Assembly (NCBI GenBank): GCA_902826575.1
Contig: CADEFJ010000010.1
Location: 1-39,984, forward strand
Source of the DNA: an uncultured Pseudomonadota bacterium
GTDB lineage: Bacteria; Pseudomonadota; Gammaproteobacteria; Steroidobacterales; Steroidobacteraceae
Direction: 5' to 3'
Length of the DNA: 39,984 nt
The notes below the pieces were generated by a model. It had not been told where the DNA came from, searched no databases, and worked only from the letters and a program-made list of their open reading frames with translations. Positions 26,302 through 34,705 of the stretch are shown in pieces. How positions within the stretch are numbered: position 1 is the first letter of the stretch; each line of letters begins with the position of its first letter. A program made the translations under genes and the position numbers.

Positions 26302-28318
26302 GTATCGCGTCGGCGCGATACACCTTCTGCAGCGACTCGCGGATGATCGCCGGATGCACGGCGACCGCGCGGTTCTTGGCGGTGTCGAACCAGTAGTTGC
26401 CCGATATCGAGTGGATGTTGCCGTCGAACAGCAGGCCGACGATGCGTCCCTGCGCGTCGACCAGCGCGCTGCCCGAATTGCCACCGACGATGTCGCTGGT
26501 CGTCGAGAGGCAGAATGGCGTATCCATGTCGAGCGTACCGCGCACCTGCTCCCAGCTCGCCGGGATGCGAAACGGCGGCTCGCCGGTCGCGCGCTCGAAG
26601 GCCCGCTTCAGGTAAGTGAACGGCGCGACGTCCTCGCCGCGCTCCTTCCAGCCCGCCACCGTGCCGTAATTGAGGCGCAGCGTGAACGTGGCATCGGGGT
26701 ACACATTGGTGCCGTATGCCTTGAAACGCGCGGCGGCGATCTTCTCCGACGCGGTGGAGATCGGGGCTTCGACCTCGTCCTCATACTGTTTGCGCACCGC
26801 GCGCGAGGGTTGATCGACCGCGTGTGCGAGCTTGATCATCGGATCATCCGAGGCGTCGATCGCAGCCTGGCCACCGTCCCACAGGCGCTTGCGCTCGGCG
26901 GGATCCGACAGCTTCGTGCCCGAGATCAGTTTTGCCGCCAGCGTGTCCGGCGAGTCCGCCGCGAGCAGCTGTTTCACGACCGGGTGGTCCGGCCCCAGCC
27001 ATTCGCGCATGCGCTCGAGCGACCAGGACAACGTGAGGTTCTCGAGCTCCGGATACACCGGCACGGCCGCCAGCGTCTGGCGCTCGAGCCGCGGCAGCGC
27101 CGTATCGGTGTACTCGCGCAGGCGCGCGGTGTTCTCCTTCGGCCGCTCGGCGGCGGCGCGCACCAGCGTGCGTGCATAACGAAACGCCGCGCTGTTGAAT
27201 CCGGCGGCGCCTTCCAGGAACGCGTACGGCAGGTAGATGTTCCGCTGGATGCCGACCGCGCCGGCGATGTCGGCCCACGGATCGCCGAACGCGGCATCAC
27301 CCGCCACCTTCGCGCGCAGGTCGTGCTCGGCCTCGCTCTTCGCTTCGAGCAGCGCATTCTCGTGCAGGGTATCGAGTAGCTTGCGGCGTACCTTGATGCC
27401 GTTCTCGATGCTGCTGAGCGGTTCCTCGACGATGCGGGCGGCGCTCTCGCCGGTCTTGCCGAACTGGATGTAGCGGCCGCGCAGCTCGGAGTAGCGCAGC
27501 AGCCAGTTCGGCATCACGATGTCGCGGGCGAACTCGAGTTCGGCGCGCGTATCGAGCCGCGACGTGGAGCCCGGGTGGCCCGGCACCAGCACGAACTCGC
27601 CCGCCTGCGGGCCTTCGAACCGGATTGGCAGGTAGTTCGCGGTCTTCACCGGCTTGCCATCCTCGTAGGCGCGCAGCATCGAGTAATCGAGCGACCAGCG
27701 CGGAAACTGGAAATTGTCGGGATCGCCGCCAAACGCCGCGATGTCGGCTTCCGGCGCAAGCACCAGCCGCACGTCGGAGTAGCGCTTGTAGCGGTAGAGG
27801 AAATACTGGCCGCCCTGGTAAAGGGTGACGCTCTGGCACTTGAGCTTCGTGTCCCGCTCGCAGTCGCTCTCGAGCTGGGTGAGCGTCTTCTTGCGTGCCT
27901 CGTTGGCTGCGCCGGCATCGAGCCCGGCGACGGCCCTGGCGACCTTGTCCGTGATGTCCTCCATCGACTGCAGTACGTCGGCCATTTGGGTTTCGCAGCG
28001 ACGCTCGTCGCCGCGCTGGCGCGCGACGAAGCCGTTCTCCTCGAGGCTCGTCTCCCGCGTCGACAGTTCGGCGAGGCAGCTTCTCACGCAGTGGTGGTTG
28101 GTGAGGATCAGCCCGTCGGGCGAAACGAACGATGCGGTGCAGTTCGCCAGGCGGATCGTGCTGCGACGAACGCGATCGAGCCAGGCCGCGTCGATGGTGG
28201 CGCCGTATTGTTCCTTCACCTTGGCGGACGGAAAGTTGTCGAAGGTCCACATGCCCTCATCGGCAACGGCGGGCAGTGCGGCGGCGGCGAGCAGCAGGAC
28301 GGATATGGACTTGCGCAT
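26279..28318 (-). CDS. S46 family dipeptidyl-peptidase
   Basis: The 679-residue exported serine peptidase removes N-terminal dipeptides from peptides in the periplasm. It has a signal peptide (MRKSISVLLLAAAALPAVAD), then DEGMWTFDNFPSAKVKEQYG, the catalytic His in LILTNHHC (residues 75-76), the Asp in GGDPDNFQFPR and the Ser in GGNSGSALVD (S615). The residue before Asn634 in LLFDGN is Gly, as in DPP7-type enzymes, while DPP11 enzymes carry Arg there to recognise acidic residues. This suggests a preference for uncharged side chains. Length is typical of the family. Convergent overlap of 23 bp with the YceI lipoprotein gene. Confidence 0.93.
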   Translation of the reverse strand: MRKSISVLLLAAAALPAVADEGMWTFDNFPSAKVKEQYGATIDAAWLDRVRRSTIRLANCTASFVSPDGLILTNHHCVRSCLAELSTRETSLEENGFVARQRGDERRCETQMADVLQSMEDITDKVARAVAGLDAGAANEARKKTLTQLESDCERDTKLKCQSVTLYQGGQYFLYRYKRYSDVRLVLAPEADIAAFGGDPDNFQFPRWSLDYSMLRAYEDGKPVKTANYLPIRFEGPQAGEFVLVPGHPGSTSRLDTRAELEFARDIVMPNWLLRYSELRGRYIQFGKTGESAARIVEEPLSSIENGIKVRRKLLDTLHENALLEAKSEAEHDLRAKVAGDAAFGDPWADIAGAVGIQRNIYLPYAFLEGAAGFNSAAFRYARTLVRAAAERPKENTARLREYTDTALPRLERQTLAAVPVYPELENLTLSWSLERMREWLGPDHPVVKQLLAADSPDTLAAKLISGTKLSDPAERKRLWDGGQAAIDASDDPMIKLAHAVDQPSRAVRKQYEDEVEAPISTASEKIAAARFKAYGTNVYPDATFTLRLNYGTVAGWKERGEDVAPFTYLKRAFERATGEPPFRIPASWEQVRGTLDMDTPFCLSTTSDIVGGNSGSALVDAQGRIVGLLFDGNIHSISGNYWFDTAKNRAVAVHPAIIRESLQKVYRADAILKELGVR

Positions 28319-28428
28319 GTGGGCCTCGCGAAATTCTGATCGGGCGATTCTAGCCGTCGCGGGGCGCCCGGGGCGACGGCGGACACTGGCCGGCGCCGGC
28401 AATGCGACGAAACGACCCGCGCGATGGG

Positions 28429-29148
28429 TTACTCGGGCGCCAGCAGGATTGCGACGCCCGCGGGGCTTTCGATCAGCGTGTACCGCTCGGCGTCGAGGGC
28501 GGCCGGCAGGTCGGGGGAGGCGGCAATGCCGAGCGCGGCCAGGCGCTCGCGACGCCCGCCGGGATCCGCGCCCGAGAACACCAGCAGCGGCTGCGCGAAG
28601 AAGCGTGGCGAATGGAACGCGAGGTTCAGGTGATCGCTCGTCAGCGATAGACGGCGATACGGCAGGTCCTCGCCCTCGTCTTCGATGGCGACGAATCCGA
28701 ACGATTCCCAACGCTGCCGCGCGAGCTCGAAGTCGCGCGCCGGCAGGCTGTATTCGCGAAAGTCGCCGCACAGCGTGGTTTCGCCCGGATCACGGTTCAC
28801 CGGCGAGAACGTGCGGGCCTCGAGCACCGTGACCATGTGGCCGGTGGGATCGACGAACCCGACCTCGTTGAATATGTCGTCTCCGGTGCGTCTGAACGCA
28901 ATCTCGACGCCGGCTGCCTCGAGCTGCGCGATGCGCTGTGCGATCCCGTCGCGCACGAAGGTCAGCGAGGGTGCGGGAAAGCGCAACTGGTGCAGGCCAA
29001 TCGAAATGTGCCCGTCGCTCAGCACGCCATAGGGATGTGGCCAGATATCACCGGTCGCGCATTGCGTGAAGCCGAGCCGCTCGTAGAACTCGACCGAGGC
29101 GCGAATGTCGGCAGTCATGACCGAAAGTTCGAGGAAGCGGCCGAGCAT
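28429..29148 (-). CDS. VOC family protein with two glyoxalase-like domains
   Basis: The 239-residue protein has a first VOC module starting LELSVMTADIRASVEFYERLGFTQ and ending VGFVDPTGHMVTVLEART, and a second starting FREYSLPARDFELARQRWESFGFVA. Such two-module enzymes act on a range of metal-chelated substrates, and this one may lack some ligands. It is the last gene of the hmgA-led leftward operon, 16 nt after hemH. It is not 4-hydroxyphenylpyruvate dioxygenase (too short and lacking its motifs). Confidence 0.85.
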   Translation of the reverse strand: MLGRFLELSVMTADIRASVEFYERLGFTQCATGDIWPHPYGVLSDGHISIGLHQLRFPAPSLTFVRDGIAQRIAQLEAAGVEIAFRRTGDDIFNEVGFVDPTGHMVTVLEARTFSPVNRDPGETTLCGDFREYSLPARDFELARQRWESFGFVAIEDEGEDLPYRRLSLTSDHLNLAFHSPRFFAQPLLVFSGADPGGRRERLAALGIAASPDLPAALDAERYTLIESPAGVAILLAPE

Positions 29149-29164
29149 CGCGCGATCGCGCCTG

Positions 29165-30244
29165 TCAGGTGATCGAGACGACGCGCGGGAACGCAACGCC
29201 GCTGCGCGCCGCGCTGTCGTTGCTCCAGCCGCGCGCGTGGCTTTGCACGAGATTGGCGAGCGCCAGGACATGCGCGGGGCGCGCGTTGAGCGCCGGCACG
29301 TAGTCGAACCGCGTGCCGCCGGCAGCGAGGAAACGCGCACGATCGGTCACGTCGATCTCCTCGAGTGTCTCGAGGCAATCGATCGCGAAGCCGGGACAGG
29401 CCACGGTCACTGTCCGCACGCCGCGCGCCGGCAGCGCATCGAGCACTTCCTCGGTGTAGGGCCGCAGCCATTTGCCGCCACCGAAGCGCGACTGGAACGC
29501 CACGCTCCACTCGCCCTCGCGCAGCTTGAGCGCGTCGGCGAGCAGTTGCGCGGTCGCATGGCAGCGCCTCGGGTACGGGTCGCCCTTGTCGCAGTAGGCG
29601 CTCGGGATGCCGTGCCAGGACAGCAGCAGGTGGCCGCTGCGGCCGTGCGCGGCCCAGTGCGCCGCAATGCTTGCGCGCAACGCCTCGATGTAGTCGGGGT
29701 GATCGTGGAAATCGGCGACGTAGCGCACTTCGGGAACCCGGCGCAGCGAGGCGAGCACGCTGCCGACCTTGTCGTATACCGCGGCGGTGGTGACGCCGCT
29801 GTACTGGGCGAACAGCGGCACGACGATCAGGCGCCGCACGCCGGCGTCGATCAGGCCCACGATGGCATCGTGGACCGACGGCTTCGAATACAACATGCCG
29901 ATCGCCACCGACACCGGCGGAGTGGGGCGCGTTGCGAGTTCAGCTTCGAGGGCCGCGCGCAACTCACCCGACAGCTGCAGCAGCGGCGAGCGGCCCGCGG
30001 CGAAAATCGCCCGGTACTTGTGCGCGCTGCGCAGCGGGCGCAGCGGCAGGATGATGCCGCGCAGGATCGGCAGCCACAGCCAGCGCGGCAGCTCAACCAC
30101 ACGCGGATCGGACAGCAGCCTGTCGAGGAAGCGGCGGATGTCGCGCACGGACGCCGAATCGGGCGAGCCGGAATTGACCAGCAGCACGCCGATGCGTTCG
30201 CTGCTGTCGTGTTCGGGCTCCACTGCGCCGTGGTATTGCGGCAT
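29165..30244 (-). CDS. hemH: Ferrochelatase
   Basis: Inserts Fe2+ into protoporphyrin IX, the last step of haem synthesis. The 359-residue product carries GVLLVNSGSPDSASVRDIRRFL at the N-terminus, the catalytic WHGIPSAYCDKGDPY with His211, the QSRFGGGKWLRPYTEEVL block with acidic residues 265-266, and VACPGFAIDCLETLEEID. A substantial hydrophobic segment near residues 52-70 (ELPRWLWLPILRGIILPLRP) is usual for this family and helps membrane association. It lies in the hmg operon, 14 nt after gabD, an unusual place for a haem gene. Confidence 0.95.
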   Translation of the reverse strand: MPQYHGAVEPEHDSSERIGVLLVNSGSPDSASVRDIRRFLDRLLSDPRVVELPRWLWLPILRGIILPLRPLRSAHKYRAIFAAGRSPLLQLSGELRAALEAELATRPTPPVSVAIGMLYSKPSVHDAIVGLIDAGVRRLIVVPLFAQYSGVTTAAVYDKVGSVLASLRRVPEVRYVADFHDHPDYIEALRASIAAHWAAHGRSGHLLLSWHGIPSAYCDKGDPYPRRCHATAQLLADALKLREGEWSVAFQSRFGGGKWLRPYTEEVLDALPARGVRTVTVACPGFAIDCLETLEEIDVTDRARFLAAGGTRFDYVPALNARPAHVLALANLVQSHARGWSNDSAARSGVAFPRVVSIT

Positions 30245-30258
30245 GCAATCCTCGCGCG

Positions 30259-31713
30259 TCAGGCCACGCCGCCGACGCACACGTACTTGAGTTCCGTGTA
30301 ATCGAGTATGCCGTACTTCGAGCCCTCGCGGCCGAAGCCCGATTCCTTCATGCCGCCGAACGGCGCCACTTCCGTCGAGATGATGCCGGTGTTGACGCCG
30401 ACGATGCCGTACTCGAGGCCTTCCTGTACGCGCCAGGAGCGCGCGAGGTCGCGGGTGTAGAAGTAGGCGGCCAGGCCGAACTCGGTGTCGTTGGCCATCC
30501 GCAGCGCTTCGGCTTCCGTCTCGAAGCGAAACAGCGGCGCGACCGGGCCGAAGGTCTCCTCGCGCGCGACCATCATCTGCGGCGTGACGCCGGTCAGGAT
30601 GGTCGGCTCGAAGAACGTGCCGCCGAGCGTGTGGCGCTTGCCGCCAAAAGCAACTTTTGCGCCTTTGGCGAGCGCATCGCTGATGTGCTCTTCGACCTTG
30701 GCGATGGCGTTCGCGTCGATCAGCGGGCCCTGTTCCGTGGCGCCCTTGAGCCCATCGCCAACCCGCAGCTTTGCGACGGCTTCGATGAGCTTTGCGGTGA
30801 ACGCCTCGTACACACCGGCCTGCACCAGCAGGCGGTTGGCGCACACGCAGGTCTGGCCCGTATTGCGATACTTGCTTGCAATCGCGCCCTGCACGGCGGC
30901 ATCGAGATCGGCGTCGTCGAACACGATGAACGGCGCATTGCCGCCGAGTTCGAGCGAGAGTTTCTTCAAGGTGCCGGCCGACTGCACCATCAGCTTCTTG
31001 CCGATCTCGGTCGAGCCGGTGAAAGTGACCTTGCGCACGACGGGGTTGGAGGTCATCTCGCCGCCGATCGCGGTCGCACTGCCGGTGATCACGCTGAACA
31101 CACCCGCCGGCACGCCAGCGCGTTCAGCGAGTTCCGCAAGCGCGAGTGCCGAGTAGGGCGTCTGCGTCGCGGGCTTGCACACGAAGGTGCAGCCCGCCGC
31201 GAGCGCGGGGCCCGCCTTGCGCGTGATCATCGCCGACGGGAAATTCCACGGCGTGATCGCCGCGACCACGCCGACGGGCTGGCGCAGCACCAGGATGCGC
31301 TTGTCAGGCTGGTGGCCAGGGATAAGGTCGCCGTAGAGGCGCTTGGCTTCCTCGCCGAACCATTCGATGAACGAGGCGGCATAAGCGATCTCTCCTTTCG
31401 ACTCGGCGAGCGGCTTGCCCTGCTCGGCGGTCATCAGGGCGGCGAGGTCGTCCTGGTGTGCAAGCATCAGCTCGCTCCAGCGACGCAGGATACTGGCGCG
31501 CTCCTTCGCGGTGCGCGCCGCCCAGGCCGGAAAGGCCCGTGCTGCGGCCTCGATGGCCCGGCGTGTCTCGGCGCTGCCGGCGTCGGGAATCGTGCCGAGC
31601 TTGTCGCCAGAAGCGGGATTCGTCACATCGATCGCGCGCTTCGAGTCCGCGTCGGTCCATTGGCCGTCGATGTAGCACTGCTGGCGCAGCAATGCGGGGT
31701 CGTGCAGCTTCAT
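30259..31713 (-). CDS. gabD: NAD(P)-dependent succinate-semialdehyde dehydrogenase
   Basis: The 484-residue aldehyde dehydrogenase has GVVAAITPWNFPSAMITRKAGPALAAGC for cofactor binding, LELGG with catalytic Glu255, and GQTC with nucleophile Cys289. The N-terminus (CYIDGQWTDADSKRAIDVTNPASG) and C-terminus (PFGGMKESGFGREGSKYGI) match succinate/glutarate-semialdehyde dehydrogenases. It would turn succinate semialdehyde into succinate for the TCA cycle. ATG 31713 has GGAGAG closely upstream. The operon position suggests use with aromatic-acid catabolism, but related semialdehydes are possible substrates. Confidence 0.92.
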   Translation of the reverse strand: MKLHDPALLRQQCYIDGQWTDADSKRAIDVTNPASGDKLGTIPDAGSAETRRAIEAAARAFPAWAARTAKERASILRRWSELMLAHQDDLAALMTAEQGKPLAESKGEIAYAASFIEWFGEEAKRLYGDLIPGHQPDKRILVLRQPVGVVAAITPWNFPSAMITRKAGPALAAGCTFVCKPATQTPYSALALAELAERAGVPAGVFSVITGSATAIGGEMTSNPVVRKVTFTGSTEIGKKLMVQSAGTLKKLSLELGGNAPFIVFDDADLDAAVQGAIASKYRNTGQTCVCANRLLVQAGVYEAFTAKLIEAVAKLRVGDGLKGATEQGPLIDANAIAKVEEHISDALAKGAKVAFGGKRHTLGGTFFEPTILTGVTPQMMVAREETFGPVAPLFRFETEAEALRMANDTEFGLAAYFYTRDLARSWRVQEGLEYGIVGVNTGIISTEVAPFGGMKESGFGREGSKYGILDYTELKYVCVGGVA

Positions 31714-31730
31714 GCTCTCTCCGTGGCAGC

Positions 31731-32396
31731 TCAGCCTACGTGTTCGGCAAAGAATGCGAGCGTGCGCTCGAGTGCGAGCCGGGCGCTCGGCGCGTCGTAC
31801 GACGCGCGGTCGTTGCAGTTGAAGCCGTGGTCGGCAGGATAAAGGTGGAACACGCCGGCAGGATGCGCAGCCTTGATCTTCTCGACATCGGCGGGCGGGA
31901 TGTGCGCGTCCTTCTCGCCGAAATGGTAGATCACCGGACGCTTCGGCTTGTGCTCGAGCAGGTTCACGATGCCGCCGCCGTAGTACGACGAGGCGGCTGC
32001 AACCGGCAGCTCGCAGGCCGCGAGCCACGCCACGGTGCCGCCCCAGCAGTAACCGACGATGCCGACCCGGCCCGAGCCTTTGACCGCGTTGATCGCGGCA
32101 CCGACATCGGCCAGGAAATGCTCCGGCTTCACCTGCAGCATGTAGCCGATGCCTTCCTGCACGGTGTCGGCGGTGTAGCCGAGCTCGATGCCGCGGCGCA
32201 CCCTGTCGAACAGTGCCGGTGCAATCGCGGTATAGCCCTGGGCCGCATAGGCATCGGTGACGGCGCGGATGTGGCTGTTGACGCCGAAGATTTCCTGCGC
32301 GACCACCACGGCGCCCCGCGGCGCGCCCTTGGGCGCGGCGAGATAGGCCTGGAACTCGTGGCCGTCGCGGGCCATCAGCGTCGTGAACTCACCCAT
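31731..32396 (-). CDS. Dienelactone hydrolase family protein
   Basis: The 221-residue alpha/beta hydrolase has the cysteine nucleophile of the family (GYCWGG, C117), Asp163 in GEKDAHIPPAD and His190 in YPADHGFN, with Glu36 in AQEIFGV as the cysteine activator. The prototype opens dienelactone in chlorocatechol breakdown, but many relatives act on other esters. ATG 32396 with GAGGG 7 nt upstream is preferred to the ATG at 32429. It sits 17 nt before gabD and 44 nt after the fumarylacetoacetase-like gene. Confidence 0.92.
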   Translation of the reverse strand: MGEFTTLMARDGHEFQAYLAAPKGAPRGAVVVAQEIFGVNSHIRAVTDAYAAQGYTAIAPALFDRVRRGIELGYTADTVQEGIGYMLQVKPEHFLADVGAAINAVKGSGRVGIVGYCWGGTVAWLAACELPVAAASSYYGGGIVNLLEHKPKRPVIYHFGEKDAHIPPADVEKIKAAHPAGVFHLYPADHGFNCNDRASYDAPSARLALERTLAFFAEHVG

Positions 32397-32440
32397 CGGC
32401 AGACCCTCAGCAGGAGCGGGGACCGACAAGAATACCGCGC

Positions 32441-33421
32441 TCAGGCGGCAGGAACCACGCGCTGATCGATGGCGCCGAAAATGGACGCGCCCGCGGCATC
32501 GAACATCTCGATGCGTACGCGGTCGCCGAAGCGCAGGAACGGTGTCTGCGCCTTGCCGTGCGCAAGCTGCTCAAGCATGCGCCGCTCGGCAAGGCAGCTC
32601 GAGCCACGGCTGCGGTCGTAGTTCGAGACGGTGCCCGAGCCGACGATCGCGCCGGCGCCGAGGCGGCGTGTGCGCGCGGCATGCGCAATGAGCTGCGGAA
32701 AGCTGAAGGTCATGTCGACGCCGGCATCGGGTGCGCCGAAGTGCTTGCCGTTGATATGGCTCACGAGCGGCAGATGCAGCTTGCCATCACGCCACGCGTC
32801 ACCGAGCTCGTCGGGCGTCACCGCGACGGGCGAGAACGCCGTCGCCGGCTTCGACTGGTAGAAGCCGAAGCCCTTGGCGAGCTCTCCCGGGATGAGATTG
32901 CGCAGCGACCAGTCGTTGACGAGCATCAACAGCCGGATGCGGCCTGCGGCATCGGCGGCGCTGCAGGCCATCGGCACATCATCGACGATGACCGCTGCTT
33001 CGGCTTCGAGGTCGATACCGAACTCCTCGCTGCCGAAAATGGCGTCGTCGGTGGGGCCGAGCAGGTCGTCCGAGCCGCCCTGGTAGAGGAGCGGATCGGT
33101 CCAGAAAGTGGCCGGCATCTCCGCGCCGCGCGCCTTGCGTACGAGTTCGACGTGGTTCACGTAGGCGCTGCCGTCGACCCAGTGATGCGCGCGCGGCAGC
33201 GGCGCGGCACAGTCGCCCGGGCGGAACGGCATGGCGGCGGCAACGGTGCCGGCTTCGACGCGCACCGCAAGTTCGGCCAGTGCCGGGGCGGTGTGCTGCC
33301 AGTCATCGAGTGCCTGCTGCAACGTCGCGGCAATGCCGTCGGCGAGCACGCAGCGCGCCAGGTCGCGACTGACGACCACCAGCCGACCGTCACGGCCGCT
33401 TTTCAGGCTTGCAAGCTTCAC
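32441..33421 (-). CDS. Fumarylacetoacetate hydrolase family protein
   Basis: The 326-residue protein is the form of fumarylacetoacetase found beside hmgA in many proteobacteria: APLPRAHHWVDGSAYVNHVELVRKARG, DLEAEAAVIVDD with the metal-ligand acidic pair, VNDWSLRNLIPGELAKGFGFYQSKPATAFSPVAV, and IVGSGTVSNYDRSRGSSCLAERR. It would split fumarylacetoacetate into fumarate and acetoacetate. Start at GTG 33421, which overlaps the hmgA stop by 4 nt (GTGA); an upstream ATG at 33454 would place residues in hmgA and is rejected. Confidence 0.92.
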   Translation of the reverse strand: MKLASLKSGRDGRLVVVSRDLARCVLADGIAATLQQALDDWQHTAPALAELAVRVEAGTVAAAMPFRPGDCAAPLPRAHHWVDGSAYVNHVELVRKARGAEMPATFWTDPLLYQGGSDDLLGPTDDAIFGSEEFGIDLEAEAAVIVDDVPMACSAADAAGRIRLLMLVNDWSLRNLIPGELAKGFGFYQSKPATAFSPVAVTPDELGDAWRDGKLHLPLVSHINGKHFGAPDAGVDMTFSFPQLIAHAARTRRLGAGAIVGSGTVSNYDRSRGSSCLAERRMLEQLAHGKAQTPFLRFGDRVRIEMFDAAGASIFGAIDQRVVPAA

Positions 33422-34545
33422 GCGCCTTTCCAGCTGTCGACGTAGCCGGCCCATTCGACACTGGCGGCGGCGGGCGCGATGTCGAGGGCGTCGCGCGTAT
33501 CGATCATCACGGCATATTCGTCGGTGGCGGCCTTCGCCTGCGTCGCGATGTTTGCGAGCGCCTTCGGATGCGGTCCATGCGTAAACCCGGCAGGGTGCAG
33601 GGTCATCATGCCGGGCTGGATGTTGTCGCGGCTGAAGAAGTCGCCGGCGTGATAGAAGATGACTTCGTCATAGTCGTCGTTGTTGTGGAAGAACGGCACT
33701 TTGATCGCGCCCGGATCGGTTTCGAACGGCCGCGGCACGAAAGTGCACACGACGAAGCGCCCGGCAAGGAAAGTGGTGTGTGCCGACGGTGGCAGGTGAT
33801 AGCGATGGCTCATCAGCGGGCGGATGTCGCGCACGTTCAGGCGTACAGGCGCGAGATCACCGTGCCAGCCGACCGCGTCGAGCGGATTGAACGGATATCC
33901 GATGATCGAGCGCGCGCCACGCCGCTTCACTTCGACGCGCCAGGGCTGCGACGACGATTGCTGCGCCTCGAAGGCCGCGTCGATGCGCGGGGTGTCGAGG
34001 ATCGCCGGATCGAATATGGCGTGCGGGCCGACGAGGCCGCGATCTGGCAGCGTGAAGCTCGTGTTGGTTGCCTCGATCAGCAGCGCCGCGACCGGTGCGG
34101 TGCACTCGAGCCGCCACATGGTGCCGCGCGGCAGCAGCAGGTAATCGCCGGCTTCGAAATCGAGATGGCCGAAATCGCAAAACAGCGCGCCCGCGCCGCG
34201 ATGGATGAAGATGAGCTGATCGCCATCCGCATTGCGCGCGAGCGCCGGCATGGCGCCCGCGAGCTGCCACCAGCGTACCTCGACCGACGCATTGCCGAGT
34301 ATCCGCGGCGCGTCCCACGGCGAGGGCGCGGCCTCGGCGAGGCGCGTGAGGTCGAAAGCGTGCGGGCGCAGCGGTCCCTCGAAACTCACCCAGCCGGTCG
34401 GCGGGTGGCGGTGGTACAGGTGCGCCGCAGGTCCGAAGAAGCCCTCTTTGCTGATCTCGCGTTCGTAGGTGCCGGGTGGCAGGTCGGCGTGCGCCTGGCG
34501 CGAGGCGGTGCCCTCGACTCGCGGGAAACCGATGTAGCGGGGCAT
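33418..34545 (-). CDS. hmgA: Homogentisate 1,2-dioxygenase
   Basis: Opens the ring of homogentisate, the central intermediate of tyrosine and phenylalanine breakdown, using Fe2+ and O2 to give maleylacetoacetate. The 375-residue protein has the double-cupin landmarks GDQLIFIHRGAGALFCDFG, EAGDYLLLPRGTMW, and the metal region FFHNNDDYDEVIFYHAG (287-301) followed by MTLHPAGFTHGPHPKA (H317, H323). It is shorter than the ~430-residue human/Pseudomonas enzyme, as are other bacterial members of this shorter branch. First gene of a six-gene operon, with a repressor-type palindrome filling its promoter spacer and no ribosome binding site before the ATG. Confidence 0.9.
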   Translation of the reverse strand: MPRYIGFPRVEGTASRQAHADLPPGTYEREISKEGFFGPAAHLYHRHPPTGWVSFEGPLRPHAFDLTRLAEAAPSPWDAPRILGNASVEVRWWQLAGAMPALARNADGDQLIFIHRGAGALFCDFGHLDFEAGDYLLLPRGTMWRLECTAPVAALLIEATNTSFTLPDRGLVGPHAIFDPAILDTPRIDAAFEAQQSSSQPWRVEVKRRGARSIIGYPFNPLDAVGWHGDLAPVRLNVRDIRPLMSHRYHLPPSAHTTFLAGRFVVCTFVPRPFETDPGAIKVPFFHNNDDYDEVIFYHAGDFFSRDNIQPGMMTLHPAGFTHGPHPKALANIATQAKAATDEYAVMIDTRDALDIAPAAASVEWAGYVDSWKGA

Positions 34546-34551
34546 GGGGGA

Positions 34552-34580
34552 AATATAGTTTCAAATGAAACCATTATCAA
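34552..34580 (-). promoter_or_regulatory. hmg operon promoter with palindromic operator
   Basis: On the minus strand TTGATA (34575-34580) and TATATT (34552-34557) have exactly 17 nt between them. That spacer is filled by the palindrome GTTTCA-TT-TGAAAC (34558-34571), the classic place for a repressor. The -10 ends six bases before the hmgA ATG (34545), so the mRNA would start at or next to the start codon. The repressor gene is not in this window. A MarR- or IclR-type regulator of aromatic catabolism is an inference. Confidence 0.85.
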
Positions 34581-34583
34581 GTT

Positions 34584-34693
34584 GGCGGCGAACAGCGAAC
34601 AGCTTGCAGAGTACAGCCAGAGCGCGAGCCTTCGCATCCGCGCCCGGGTCTTGAGCTCTGGCTGTAATCTGTTCGCCGCCCGCTGTTCGCCGC
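34584..34693. repeat. Full copy of the dispersed palindromic repeat
   Basis: The left arm (34584-34623) runs GGCGGCGAACAGCGAACAGC, then CTTGCAGAGTACAGCCAGAGC. A ~31-nt GC-rich loop follows. The right arm (34655-34693) is GCTCTGGCTGTAATCTGTTC then GCCGCCCGCTGTTCGCCGC. Together they would form a very stable hairpin. It fills the gap between the thiolase 3' end and the hmg promoter and could serve as terminator or mRNA stabiliser. Confidence 0.85.
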
Positions 34694-34705
34694 AAATCCG
34701 AGGCG

